The notes beneath the pieces are model-generated. The model worked only from the letters and a program-made list of their open reading frames with translations, had not been told where the DNA came from and did not search any database. From contig JACMLD010000291.1 of the NCBI GenBank assembly GCA_014379785.1, positions 1 through 21,166 on the forward strand: 21,166 bases of DNA. Reading direction: 5' to 3'. Both the position numbers and the translations under genes were made by a program. This document shows, piece after piece, positions 7,558 to 14,893 of the stretch. Source of the stretch: Chitinophagaceae bacterium. Its GTDB lineage: Bacteria; Bacteroidota; Bacteroidia; Chitinophagales; Chitinophagaceae. Every line of letters starts with the position of its first letter. The stretch's first letter is position 1.

Positions 7558-8292
7558 TTGGGTCTCAACGACTGGTTTAACTCCCCCTATTTCCATCAAT
7601 TGTATTTTCAGCGCGACGGCCAGGAAGCTGAAGCCTTTATCGTAAGGCTGCTGGAGCGCCTAACGCCTGCCGCGGATGCAAGAATTCTGGATGTTGCCTG
7701 CGGAAGGGGCCGTCACTCGAGGACACTCGCAGACAAGGGGTTTGACGTGAGTGGGATTGATATTTCTCCGGAGAGCATTGATCATGCCCTTCAATTTGCA
7801 AATGATAAACTGCATTTCTACCAGCATGATGTGCGTTTGCCCTTTTGGATCAATTACTTCGATTTAGCCTTTAATTTCTTTACCAGCTTCGGTTATTTCC
7901 GTACAGAGCGGGAGCATTACAACGCCATAAGGACGATAGCAAATTCTATCAGGCCCAACGGCACATTTGTAATCGATTATGTAAATACGCATTATGCGGA
8001 GGACCATCTTGTGCATAAAACAGAACAAGAAATCGGGGGCGTGAATTTTTACCTGACCAAGTGGTTCGACGAGACTCATTTTTATAAAAAGATCCAGATC
8101 GAAGACGAGGCTTTACGGGAGCCGCTGGTATATTTGGAAAAAGTGGCAAAATTCAGTCTCGGCGACTTCAATGACATGCTGGCTTTTCATCAGCTGCAGG
8201 TTCAGGAAGTATTTGGCGACTATGACCTCGGGCGGTATGATGTCAGGAAATCCCCGCGGCTTATTATTGTTGCAAGTAAGGTATTGCGGTAG
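7558..8292 (+). CDS. Class I SAM-dependent methyltransferase (substrate unknown), probable TTG start
   Basis: About 244 residues, cytoplasmic. SAM-binding motif I ILDVACGRG is at 43-51, followed by the post-I acidic strand GFDVSGIDIS (61-70). The rest follows the Rossmann methyltransferase plan (HFYQHDVR, then FDLAFNFFTSFGYF as motif IV). The N-terminus (L/M)GLNDWFNSPYFHQLYFQRD resembles a Bacteroidota group that begins with a DWF-SPYYH-like stretch, so I place the start at TTG 7558. TTG 7543 or ATG 7479 (in frame) are alternatives, and the frame remains open back to 7288 over the glmM 5' end. No clear substrate signature is present. It diverges from glmM and is convergent with the sulfatase across a repeat-rich gap. 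Enzyme class is confident; the start and target are not. Confidence 0.82.
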   Translation: MGLNDWFNSPYFHQLYFQRDGQEAEAFIVRLLERLTPAADARILDVACGRGRHSRTLADKGFDVSGIDISPESIDHALQFANDKLHFYQHDVRLPFWINYFDLAFNFFTSFGYFRTEREHYNAIRTIANSIRPNGTFVIDYVNTHYAEDHLVHKTEQEIGGVNFYLTKWFDETHFYKKIQIEDEALREPLVYLEKVAKFSLGDFNDMLAFHQLQVQEVFGDYDLGRYDVRKSPRLIIVASKVLR

Positions 8293-8304
8293 TTTTTTGG
8301 TTGA

Positions 8305-8328
8305 GTCTCTTCCAGCCGTCGGCAATTG
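8305..8328. repeat. Partial copy of the palindromic unit
   Basis: Twenty-four bases, from GTCTCTTCCAGCC to GGCAATTG, are identical to 8347-8370, 42 bases further on. This fragment starts 12 nt after the methyltransferase stop and looks like the broken outer edge of another repeat copy. Confidence 0.85.
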
Positions 8329-8346
8329 AGGAGATCGTTTATGGTA

Positions 8347-8469
8347 GTCTCTTCCAGCCGTCGGCAATTGCCCCGCGGCTGTGTTCCTGCTGGCAGTGCT
8401 TAATTCATGAGACTTCGATAGCAACCCGCAGGAACGAAGGCCGCTACGGGCAAGTTGCCAGACGGCTGG
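8347..8469. repeat. Palindromic repeat unit 1 (left arm of a large inverted repeat)
   Basis: The unit consists of block A (8354-8394, begins CCAGCCGTCGGC), a 30-nt centre, and block B (8425-8469, ends CAGACGGCTGG). Blocks A and B are themselves imperfect inverted repeats of each other, since both outer ends read CCAGCCGTC when folded. Block A is identical to the reverse complement of 8743-8783 (41/41), and block B to that of 8669-8713 (45/45). With the flanking GTCTC the block A match extends to 48 bases with one mismatch. Confidence 0.9.
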
Positions 8470-8668
8470 GGACAGACACCCCGTTTTTGCGGGAGTCGGT
8501 CGCTTCTTTCAGTTACATTCTACAAAGTCAGGTCTCGATGTAAACTCCTTACAATTTGAAAAGAAGTTTAGAACGTGGAACCAAGGCGTTATGTTTTTTG
8601 CGCCATCCTTTCAGTGACTATCTATTAGGGTCTGCAATAAGACCCCACCGCTTTTACGGTGATTGCAA

Positions 8669-8790
8669 CCAGCCGTCTGGCAACTTGCCCGTAGCGGCCT
8701 TCGTTCCTGCGGGGCAATTAATAAATGCTTCACCTGAGACAAGCCAGCAGGAACACAGCCGCGGGGCAATTGCCGACGGCTGGAGGAGAC
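8669..8790. repeat. Palindromic repeat unit 2 (right arm of the large inverted repeat)
   Basis: Inverted copy of unit 1 across a 199-nt spacer: block B' is 8669-8713 and block A' is 8743-8783, followed by GAGGAGAC, which mirrors GTCTCTT of unit 1. The 29-nt centre (8714-8742) is not the reverse complement of the unit 1 centre. The pair can fold as two separate hairpins or one long cruciform. Nature is unknown: a degenerate MITE-like or REP-like element is most likely. Confidence 0.9.
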
Positions 8791-8839
8791 AAACATTATA
8801 GGACAAAGCTATTACCCCACGGCTGGCAGCGTCTAAAAC

Positions 8840-10834
8840 CTAAGGCTGAGGCTGCTTGCGGTTTTTAAGCAGCATATACCGCGCGGTCTGGTAAAACGCG
8901 TCGGCCTGGAGGCGCAGAGAATCTATGTCGGAAGTGGACGCTTCGCCTGTAGGCTTGCCCGAAAAATCTGCCCACACCATATTGTTCTTATTGCCTTGCT
9001 GCAACCTCGAAAAATACCAGGGAGATTTGATAATGCCGATGCTGTTGTAGTTATAGTCGATGATAAATGCTTTGTTGCTCTTTCCGCTGTCACTGGCATG
9101 TCTGTGCAGCAGATCGCGGCCCAGCGTAGTGTTGGTATAAGAAATTCCTGCCAGTCCGGCCAGGGTTGGCAGCACATCCACCTGCGACGCCACATCATGC
9201 AGGCGCTGCGGTTTCAGTCGACCGGGTGCATAAAAGAGCAACGGTACGTGGTAGCCCGACAAACCCTGATCAGTCCACGAGGCCGGAAACATGTTACCTG
9301 CATTGCCATTGATGCCGTGGTCACCGATAAACATAAATATGGTGTTGCTGAAATAGGTTTCTTTTGAAGCCGCTTCAATAAAGGTCTGGTACCCGAAATC
9401 TGTATACCTGAATGCATTCAGTTCTTCATTCGATTCATATCCATACTTTTTCAATTCATCTGAACTGTGCTGCACTTTTTTAAACGAAGAAAGATCCTCT
9501 TCGGGAATGGTATAGGGCCGGTGGTTGTCTGCGGTCTGAATGATGGCGAAAAAAGGTTTTTTTTCTGTTTTGAGAATTTCATTCGCTTCGAGAAAAAGAT
9601 TTTTGTCGCTGATGCCCCAAACATCTACCGTCGCAGATTTATAACTACCCTCCTCGTATAAACGCAGTTCCCTGATATTATTCGTAAGCAAACCCCTGAT
9701 ATTTGCCCAGCTGGTGCTGCCACCAAGAAAATAAAGTTTTTCATACCCTTTAAAATCATTGATGATCGTGTGCTGGTCAACCATCCCCGGATTTCTGCTC
9801 GCAGTTTTTTGAAGTTCAACATCCGGAATACCCGTGATAGTTGCCCACACGCCTCTTGCAGTGCCAAAATGCGGAGTAAAACAATTGTCGAAAAATATGC
9901 CTTCTTTGGAAATCTGGTTGAAAAAAGGAGTGGCGTTGAGCGGATTTCCCCACATGGAACTTTTGTAGCCGCTAAACGATTCGCAGATCACCAATATTAT
10001 ATTGGGTTTTGTTGCGCTGCTGTCGCTGACCCTGATTTCTCTTCTGAATGATATCTCTTCGGCAGGCACTGCGGGAAGTCCGAGGTAGTCTGCCATGAGC
10101 GGATAATATTCCTTCACTTTTTTTTCGTCGTACCCCGAAGAGCGAAAGCTGAGCGAGCTGAAAAACGATTGTATGGGGTTGAGGGCAATATTTGCCTGGA
10201 AGTCACCTGACAGGTTAAACGCATCACTCCAGCGCAGCGGGTACTGACCTGCCTTGCCAAAAATTGCCAGCGCAATGAACGAAAATAAGATCGGGAAAGC
10301 GATCAGGCGGTTGCGGCGCGATTCACTTACCGGTCTTCTCTGAATGGCTTTCAGCATTCGCGATACCAGAAAATACAGAATAACAGCAGCAATTATCATC
10401 GCCAGCAATATCCTGATGACCGGATAGGTCTGCCACACCATGCTGCCGGAAATTTTTGCATCTTCAAGATACGAAAGGGCACTCGCGTTGAGTCGCTGCT
10501 GCAGATATTTGAAATGCAGGAAATCGAAACTGTACATGACCACCAGCACCATTATAAAAATAAACGCGAGAGAAAGTGCGACCACCTTGCCGGCTTTTTT
10601 GCGAAAAGGATTCAAAGGTGGAATCAGTGCCGTGAGAAACAGCAGCAACGAGAGAATACCCACCATCCTTGCATCGTACCGGAAACCAAGAAAGAAAACA
10701 GGCATCGCACCTGAAACAGCCAGTTGAGCTGGTTTGAAGTATACCCAGGAGAAAAACCTGAGTATCGTCATGGTGAGCAGGAAAAAAATGGCGACACCCA
10801 GTATCCATTGTGCAAGTCGCGGAATCGGTTTCAT
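8840..10834 (-). CDS. LTA-synthase-family membrane sulfatase (phosphoglycerol/phosphoethanolamine transferase type)
   Basis: A 664-residue inner-membrane enzyme with an N-terminal membrane part and a periplasmic alkaline-phosphatase-superfamily domain. Hydrophobic segments are at about 9-30, 40-50, 57-71, 84-103, 139-157 and 178-193; the catalytic domain runs from about 275. Visible active-site elements are the strand and metal ligand in NIILVICESF (Glu285), nucleophile Thr325 in FGTARG, WGISD (Asp410), DNHRPY (His437), and GDHG (Asp505, His506). The family moves phosphoglycerol or phosphoethanolamine headgroups from phospholipid to a glycan or lipid. In this Gram-negative the acceptor is unknown, perhaps lipid A or a periplasmic glycan. 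I start at ATG 10834 (MKPIPRLAQW); the frame extends 13 codons further upstream without family character. It is divergent from PAP2, with 51 nt between starts. Confidence 0.9.
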   Translation of the reverse strand: MKPIPRLAQWILGVAIFFLLTMTILRFFSWVYFKPAQLAVSGAMPVFFLGFRYDARMVGILSLLLFLTALIPPLNPFRKKAGKVVALSLAFIFIMVLVVMYSFDFLHFKYLQQRLNASALSYLEDAKISGSMVWQTYPVIRILLAMIIAAVILYFLVSRMLKAIQRRPVSESRRNRLIAFPILFSFIALAIFGKAGQYPLRWSDAFNLSGDFQANIALNPIQSFFSSLSFRSSGYDEKKVKEYYPLMADYLGLPAVPAEEISFRREIRVSDSSATKPNIILVICESFSGYKSSMWGNPLNATPFFNQISKEGIFFDNCFTPHFGTARGVWATITGIPDVELQKTASRNPGMVDQHTIINDFKGYEKLYFLGGSTSWANIRGLLTNNIRELRLYEEGSYKSATVDVWGISDKNLFLEANEILKTEKKPFFAIIQTADNHRPYTIPEEDLSSFKKVQHSSDELKKYGYESNEELNAFRYTDFGYQTFIEAASKETYFSNTIFMFIGDHGINGNAGNMFPASWTDQGLSGYHVPLLFYAPGRLKPQRLHDVASQVDVLPTLAGLAGISYTNTTLGRDLLHRHASDSGKSNKAFIIDYNYNSIGIIKSPWYFSRLQQGNKNNMVWADFSGKPTGEASTSDIDSLRLQADAFYQTARYMLLKNRKQPQP

Positions 10835-10873
10835 ACAAATAAATGTCCTGCAAAATAGTTTAAAATTACACAC

Positions 10874-10881
10874 TACTTTTG
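10874..10881 (+). promoter_or_regulatory. Candidate -7 element TACTTTTG directly before the PAP2 start
   Basis: A perfect TAnnTTTG match ends only 4 nt before ATG 10886. With the usual spacing, the transcript would begin at or next to the A of the ATG, suggesting a leaderless or near-leaderless mRNA. No clear -33 element is seen. Confidence 0.4.
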
Positions 10882-10885
10882 CAAC

Positions 10886-11503
10886 ATGTTTTTCTTACAG
10901 GTTCATCCTCAGTGGTTCAATGGAATCGATGCAATAGACAAGCGTCTGTTTTATGCGATCAACACGGGTACTTCAAACAATTTTTTTGACGCCCTCCTTC
11001 CGTTTGTAAGAGAATCGACTGTCTGGGCACCGCTGTACCTTTTCTTCCTCATATTCGCGGTGGTGAATTTTGGCAAAAAAGGTTGGGTTTGGTTTTTATT
11101 CGGCATCTGTACCGCCGCCATTGGAGATATTGTCAGCAGCAGGCTCATCAAAGAGAATATTTTCCGCCTGCGTCCCTGTCGCGACCCGGAAATTTCTGAT
11201 GCCATGAATTTCCTTGTCACCTATTGTCCGCAGAGTTCCGGATTTACTTCTTCACACGCTACGAACCATTTCGGCATGGCGGTGTTTATTGTTTCTACCC
11301 TCTCTTTCTTTACCGGCAAATGGATCAGACTGATTTTTCTCTGGGCCTTTGTGGTATGTTATGCTCAGGTCTATGTAGGTGTGCACTATCCACTCGATGT
11401 TATCTGCGGTGGGTTGCTCGGGGCACTGATTGGCACTGCAGTTGCGAAAGTTTTCAATAATTATGTGGGATTAAGTAGCTTACAAATCAAACCAGCCAGA
11501 TGA
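10886..11503 (+). CDS. PAP2-family membrane phosphatase
   Basis: A 205-residue integral membrane phosphatase acting on lipid phosphates or pyrophosphates, such as undecaprenyl pyrophosphate, phosphatidylglycerophosphate or lipid A phosphate. Three PAP2 signature regions: C1 KENIFRLRP (Lys89-Pro97); C2 SGFTSSHAT (119-126, general-acid His124); C3 AQVYVGVHYPLD (160-171, nucleophile His167, Asp171). In C3 the usual Arg of the SR-x5-H-x3-D pattern is Gln161. Hydrophobic helices are near 48-62, 67-80, 130-142, 146-163 and 172-190. The last bases overlap the corC-like start as ATGA, so the two are translationally coupled. Facing the LTA-synthase-type sulfatase, it may share a lipid metabolism role (inference). 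Substrate cannot be assigned. Confidence 0.9.
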   Translation: MFFLQVHPQWFNGIDAIDKRLFYAINTGTSNNFFDALLPFVRESTVWAPLYLFFLIFAVVNFGKKGWVWFLFGICTAAIGDIVSSRLIKENIFRLRPCRDPEISDAMNFLVTYCPQSSGFTSSHATNHFGMAVFIVSTLSFFTGKWIRLIFLWAFVVCYAQVYVGVHYPLDVICGGLLGALIGTAVAKVFNNYVGLSSLQIKPAR

Positions 11504-12804
11504 CGGACGTTGTTATATTGTTTTTTCTTGTTTTGTTGAATGGTCTTTTTTCGATGTCTGAAATTGCGCTGGTTTCCGCACGCAAGTCACGCCTGGAGAG
11601 TCTGGCCGGCAACGGCGACGACCAGGCCAAAGAGGCCCTGAAGCTTGCCAACAATCCCCAGATTTTTCTTTCGGCCGTTCAGATAGGCATTACCCTCATT
11701 TCAATCATCACGGGTGTGTACTCGGGAGAAAGGTTCAGCCGCTTTCTTCAGCCATATGTAGAGCAGATTGCAGGGCTGGAGAAATATGCAGACACCATTT
11801 CCACAACCGTCATCGTTATCCTCGTCACATTTTTATCGATCATATTTGGTGAACTCATCCCGAAAAGGATTGGTCTGTTGAAAGCCGAGCGTATATCCAG
11901 GATGGTCGCTTACCCGATGCGCTATTTTGCCAAGTTTACCCATCCGATTGTATGGCTCCTCAATAAAATTTCGAACTTCTTTTTCAGAATATTTAACATT
12001 CATACCACGAAAGACGATTCTGTAACGGAAGAAGAAATAAAGGCAATCATCAATGAGGGTACCGAAAGCGGAACGATTGACGAAGCGGAGCAGGAAATCA
12101 TCGAAAGGGTATTCCACCTGGGGGATCGAAATATTACTTCTCTGATGACCCACCGGAGCGATATCATTTTTTTCGATCTGGAAGAGAACGAAGACGGCAT
12201 CAAAGAAAAAATAAACCGCGAACCACATTCTGTATATCCGATTTGCGATGGTCAGATAGACAATATCAAAGGCATAGTCTCTATAAAAGACCTTTATATA
12301 GTGAGTGACGACACCCCGTTTAAGGACATTATGAAGCCCGCGCTCTTTGTACCTGAAAACAATACCCCTTACCAATTATTGGAGCAATTTAAAACCAGCA
12401 AAACGCACTCATGTTTCGTGGTTGATGAATATGGAAGTATGCTTGGACTCATCACGCTCAATGATATCCTCGAGGCCATCGTTGGTGATATCGCAGAGCC
12501 AAATATTGAGGACTATGAAATAACAGAAAGAGATGATGGTTCATATCTTGTTGACGGACAAATTCCTTTTTACGATTTCTTGACACGATTTCAGAAAACT
12601 GCGTGGATGAAAGAAGGCGAACAACAGTTCGACACGCTCGCAGGTTTTATACTTCACGAACTCGAACGTATTCCTCATACCGGCGATAAGCTCTCCTGGC
12701 GCGGCTTTGACATCGAGATAATAGATATGGATGCGCAACGCATCGACAAAGTACTAGTCACCCTGAGTGATGACGGCAAAGAAGTTGTAGACAATCAACT
12801 ATAG
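11500..12804 (+). CDS. CorC/HlyC-type CNNM-CBS transmembrane protein (hemolysin family)
   Basis: A 434-residue inner-membrane protein of the family annotated as hemolysin or magnesium/cobalt efflux. Domain order: DUF21/CNNM transmembrane domain (1 to about 185), with FSMSEIALVSARKSRLE after the first helix and FGELIPKRIG at 116-125; paired CBS domains (about 210-268 and 275-333), which bind adenine nucleotides and regulate transport; and a C-terminal CorC_HlyC domain (about 348-425) containing DTLAGFILHELERIP. All parts are present and length is typical. CNNM/CorC relatives export Mg2+; the hemolysin name is historical and I would not infer toxicity. Start ATG overlaps the PAP2 stop by 4 nt. 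A weak terminator-like hairpin follows. Confidence 0.92.
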   Translation: MTDVVILFFLVLLNGLFSMSEIALVSARKSRLESLAGNGDDQAKEALKLANNPQIFLSAVQIGITLISIITGVYSGERFSRFLQPYVEQIAGLEKYADTISTTVIVILVTFLSIIFGELIPKRIGLLKAERISRMVAYPMRYFAKFTHPIVWLLNKISNFFFRIFNIHTTKDDSVTEEEIKAIINEGTESGTIDEAEQEIIERVFHLGDRNITSLMTHRSDIIFFDLEENEDGIKEKINREPHSVYPICDGQIDNIKGIVSIKDLYIVSDDTPFKDIMKPALFVPENNTPYQLLEQFKTSKTHSCFVVDEYGSMLGLITLNDILEAIVGDIAEPNIEDYEITERDDGSYLVDGQIPFYDFLTRFQKTAWMKEGEQQFDTLAGFILHELERIPHTGDKLSWRGFDIEIIDMDAQRIDKVLVTLSDDGKEVVDNQL

Positions 12805-12837
12805 CTGCTTAGCATTTTCACTTAGATCTCCACATTA

Positions 12838-12871
12838 GTTTTTGATCCACATCAAAAACTCATTTTTTTTT
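12838..12871 (+). terminator. Possible rho-independent terminator after the CorC-like gene
   Basis: Nine-base stem GTTTTTGAT (12838-12846) with ATCAAAAAC (12851-12859), loop CCAC, followed after three bases by nine T residues (12863-12871). The stem is A/T-rich, so strength is uncertain. A second weak hairpin (AAATCG/CGATTT, 12915-12933) with a T run follows. The rest of 12805-12987 shows no gene. Confidence 0.45.
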
Positions 12872-12987
12872 ATTGGCAATCGAATTTTTGGCCTCATTTT
12901 GGTATGGAAGTGGGAAATCGCGTAGCACGATTTTTTAGTAGCAAATTATTGTAGAATTTTTTAACCACTTTTAAAATCTGATATCAA

Positions 12988-13875
12988 ATGATGTTCAAGG
13001 CTCTGAACAGTATCATGGCAATGTCATGCTGTGTACTAATGCTCGTAAGTTGTCAAAAAGACAAAGTTGAAGAAACAACTACCGACACGGTACAAATCAA
13101 AAAACCTAAACTCCCCGTAAATCCAGTAGGCGGCACAGACCCAAATGATGTTGCTGAAACAGCTCCGGCCAACCAGGTTGCAGTAAATCTCAATGTTGGT
13201 GGCAATATTGGTGGATTCTACCGCGCTTTGCCGGCACGTTATGATTTAACTACAAAAAAATATCCGTTGATGATCTTCATCCATGGTGTAGGTGAACTCG
13301 GAAATGGTACATCTCAACTTGGCAGCGTTTTGAATAACGGAGTTCCGAAATTATTAAATGAGAGGAGATTCCCTGCACAGTTTACTGTGAATGGTGCCAA
13401 TCATTCGTTTATTGTTTTCTCTCCACAGTTCAAAGCATGGCCTTCACCTGCTGACGTAAACGCGATGGTGGATTACGCAGTTGCCAACTACCGTGTTGAC
13501 CCAACAAGAATTTATGTATCGGGTCTGAGCATGGGTGGTGGTATTACATGGGATTATGGCATCGCTTACTCAAGCCGTGTGGCTGCGATTGCTCCGATTT
13601 GTGGTGCTGCATGGCCTACACAGGCATCATGTGCCAATATCGCAAATGATAAAGTGCCGGTATGGGCTTTTCATAACGAGGACGATGGTACCGTAACTGC
13701 CAACACAACCCGTATGATCGTGGATTTTATCAACTCATTCAATGCAAACCCTGTTGCCAGGCATACTATCTGGCCAAACGGCGGACACAATTCATGGACA
13801 AGGGCAACTGACCCCAACACCAAAGATTGTGATGGCAAGAATATGTACGAGTGGATGCTCCAGTACAAGAACTAA
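12988..13875 (+). CDS. Secreted alpha/beta-hydrolase lipoprotein (esterase/PHB-depolymerase-like), paralog 1
   Basis: A 295-residue predicted lipoprotein hydrolase. Signal peptide with lipobox LVSC (Cys22) followed by QKDKVEE, resembling the acidic/Lys export tag of Bacteroidota surface lipoproteins. A linker to about 63 precedes the alpha/beta-hydrolase domain: oxyanion-hole HG in IFIHGVGELG (99-100), nucleophile Ser181 in GLSMGGG, acid Asp in HNEDDGTV (about 232-233), His267 in GGHNSW. Cys205 and Cys281 are conserved in the neighbouring paralog and may pair. The catalytic set suggests esterase or peptidase-like hydrolysis of an extracellular substrate; the family resembles PHB-depolymerase/feruloyl-esterase-like and dienelactone-hydrolase-like enzymes. 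The start is ATG 12988 or the adjacent ATG 12991. A terminator follows immediately, and the second copy begins 166 nt downstream. Confidence 0.85.
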   Translation: MMFKALNSIMAMSCCVLMLVSCQKDKVEETTTDTVQIKKPKLPVNPVGGTDPNDVAETAPANQVAVNLNVGGNIGGFYRALPARYDLTTKKYPLMIFIHGVGELGNGTSQLGSVLNNGVPKLLNERRFPAQFTVNGANHSFIVFSPQFKAWPSPADVNAMVDYAVANYRVDPTRIYVSGLSMGGGITWDYGIAYSSRVAAIAPICGAAWPTQASCANIANDKVPVWAFHNEDDGTVTANTTRMIVDFINSFNANPVARHTIWPNGGHNSWTRATDPNTKDCDGKNMYEWMLQYKN

Positions 13876-13903
13876 GGCTCCTACTATATATACAGTAAAT
13901 CTG

Positions 13904-13930
13904 ACCCTGCGGCTTCCGCAGGGTTTTTTT
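13904..13930 (+). terminator. Rho-independent terminator between the two hydrolase paralogs
   Basis: Nine-base perfect G/C-rich stem ACCCTGCGG (13904-13912) with CCGCAGGGT (13916-13924), three-base loop, and a T run through 13930. It lies 28 nt after the stop of paralog 1, so paralog 2 probably needs its own promoter. Confidence 0.88.
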
Positions 13931-14041
13931 GTACGCAGAACCCCTCGATCTGGCCCGTAAAACTCCGATTTTGGGGCGTTTGGCATATAATTCGGATCCA
14001 TATAGTTGAATCTGATATTCTACCCTAAAATCCGTATTATT

Positions 14042-14881
14042 ATGAAAAATTACCCTGTCCCTATGTTGTCAATACTGACATCTATTATTATTCTCTTTTC
14101 GGCCTGTAAGAAAGACACAACGGCTCCCGGCAATCCGGCCGACGCTGTGCCGGAAACAAAATCGGCCATACAGGTAGCGGTCAACGCCAACGTGAATTCA
14201 AATATCGGCGGATTCTACCGGGCGCTCCCTGCGAGATACGACTCCACTACCAAAAAATATCCTCTAATGATTTTTATTCATGGCGTGGGTGAACTTGGAA
14301 ATGGAACCAGCGATCTTTCAAAAGTGCTAAACAATGGCGTGCCGAATCTTCTTAGTCAGAAAAAATTTCCACCCAGCTTTACCGTAAACGGCAAAGATTT
14401 TTCCTTCATCGTAGTGTCTCCACAGTTCAAAGCGTGGCCACAAGCGCCCGATGTCAATGCCATGATAAATTATGCGATTGCGAATTATCGTGTTGATACC
14501 ACCAGGATTTATGTAGCTGGTCTGAGTATGGGCGGTGGTGCCACCTGGGAATATGCGGTTGACAATTCTTCGAGAATCGCTGCGATAGTTCCCATCTGTG
14601 GTGCGGGCTGGATGAATGATGCGCAGGCTACTAAAATTGCCGCAACGAATCTTCCTATCTGGACCTTTCACAATGACGATGATGGAACCGTTTCGGCAAA
14701 CACAACCAGGATGATCGTAAATCTGATCAATGCACACAATCCAAATCCTGCAGCCAAGTCGACATTCTGGCCAACCGGCGGACATAACTCATGGACCAAA
14801 GCAACAAACCCGGCCACCAGGGAGTGTAATGGTATGAATATGTATGAATGGATGCTGCAGTATGAGAGGAACACGAAGTAA
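14042..14881 (+). CDS. Secreted alpha/beta-hydrolase lipoprotein, paralog 2 (tandem duplicate)
   Basis: A 279-residue lipoprotein very similar to the gene just upstream from residue 45 to the end, sharing blocks such as GGFYRALPARYD, IFIHGVGELGNGTS and MYEWMLQY. The lipobox region is LFSAC with Cys22, followed by KKD. Catalytic elements: HG in IFIHGVG (80-81), Ser162 in GLSMGGG, Asp212-214 in HNDDDGTV, His248 in GGHNSW. Cys186 and Cys262 match the paralog's conserved pair. The N-terminal 45 residues (signal and linker) differ much more. Start chosen at ATG 14042, which opens the signal peptide; the in-frame TTG at 14006 adds twelve residues that fit no signal peptide. Tandem duplication followed by divergence is the simplest reading. 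Substrate unknown. Confidence 0.85.
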   Translation: MKNYPVPMLSILTSIIILFSACKKDTTAPGNPADAVPETKSAIQVAVNANVNSNIGGFYRALPARYDSTTKKYPLMIFIHGVGELGNGTSDLSKVLNNGVPNLLSQKKFPPSFTVNGKDFSFIVVSPQFKAWPQAPDVNAMINYAIANYRVDTTRIYVAGLSMGGGATWEYAVDNSSRIAAIVPICGAGWMNDAQATKIAATNLPIWTFHNDDDGTVSANTTRMIVNLINAHNPNPAAKSTFWPTGGHNSWTKATNPATRECNGMNMYEWMLQYERNTK

Positions 14882-14893
14882 ATTCGCAAATTA

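Larger units (their letters stand above)
8293..8839. other. 547-bp non-coding, repeat-dense gap between convergent genes
   Basis: I see no credible gene here: the few open frames on either strand run through inverted repeats and have no domain, signal or start context. The stretch holds one partial and two full palindromic units (listed separately). The unique spacer (8470-8668) has short hairpins, including GGGTCT/AGACCC (8628-8633 with 8640-8645) and CACCG/CGGTG (8646-8650 with 8657-8661). Confidence 0.75.

Noticed and set aside
8305..8790. Possible CRISPR array from repeated 40-bp blocks
   Set aside because: Repeats are inverted, unevenly spaced and too few, and there are no cas genes.
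8301..8801. Several 60-100-residue open frames on both strands in the repeat-rich gap
   Set aside because: They run through the inverted repeat blocks, have no domain or signal peptide, and their mirror frames are equally open, so they are by-products of palindromic DNA.
11833..12375. 180-residue open frame antisense to the CorC-like gene
   Set aside because: Shadow of a conserved CNNM/CBS coding region; no recognisable motif or start context.
11500..12804. Hemolysin toxin
   Set aside because: The name is historical for the CNNM/CorC family; domain layout is that of an ion-transport-related membrane protein.
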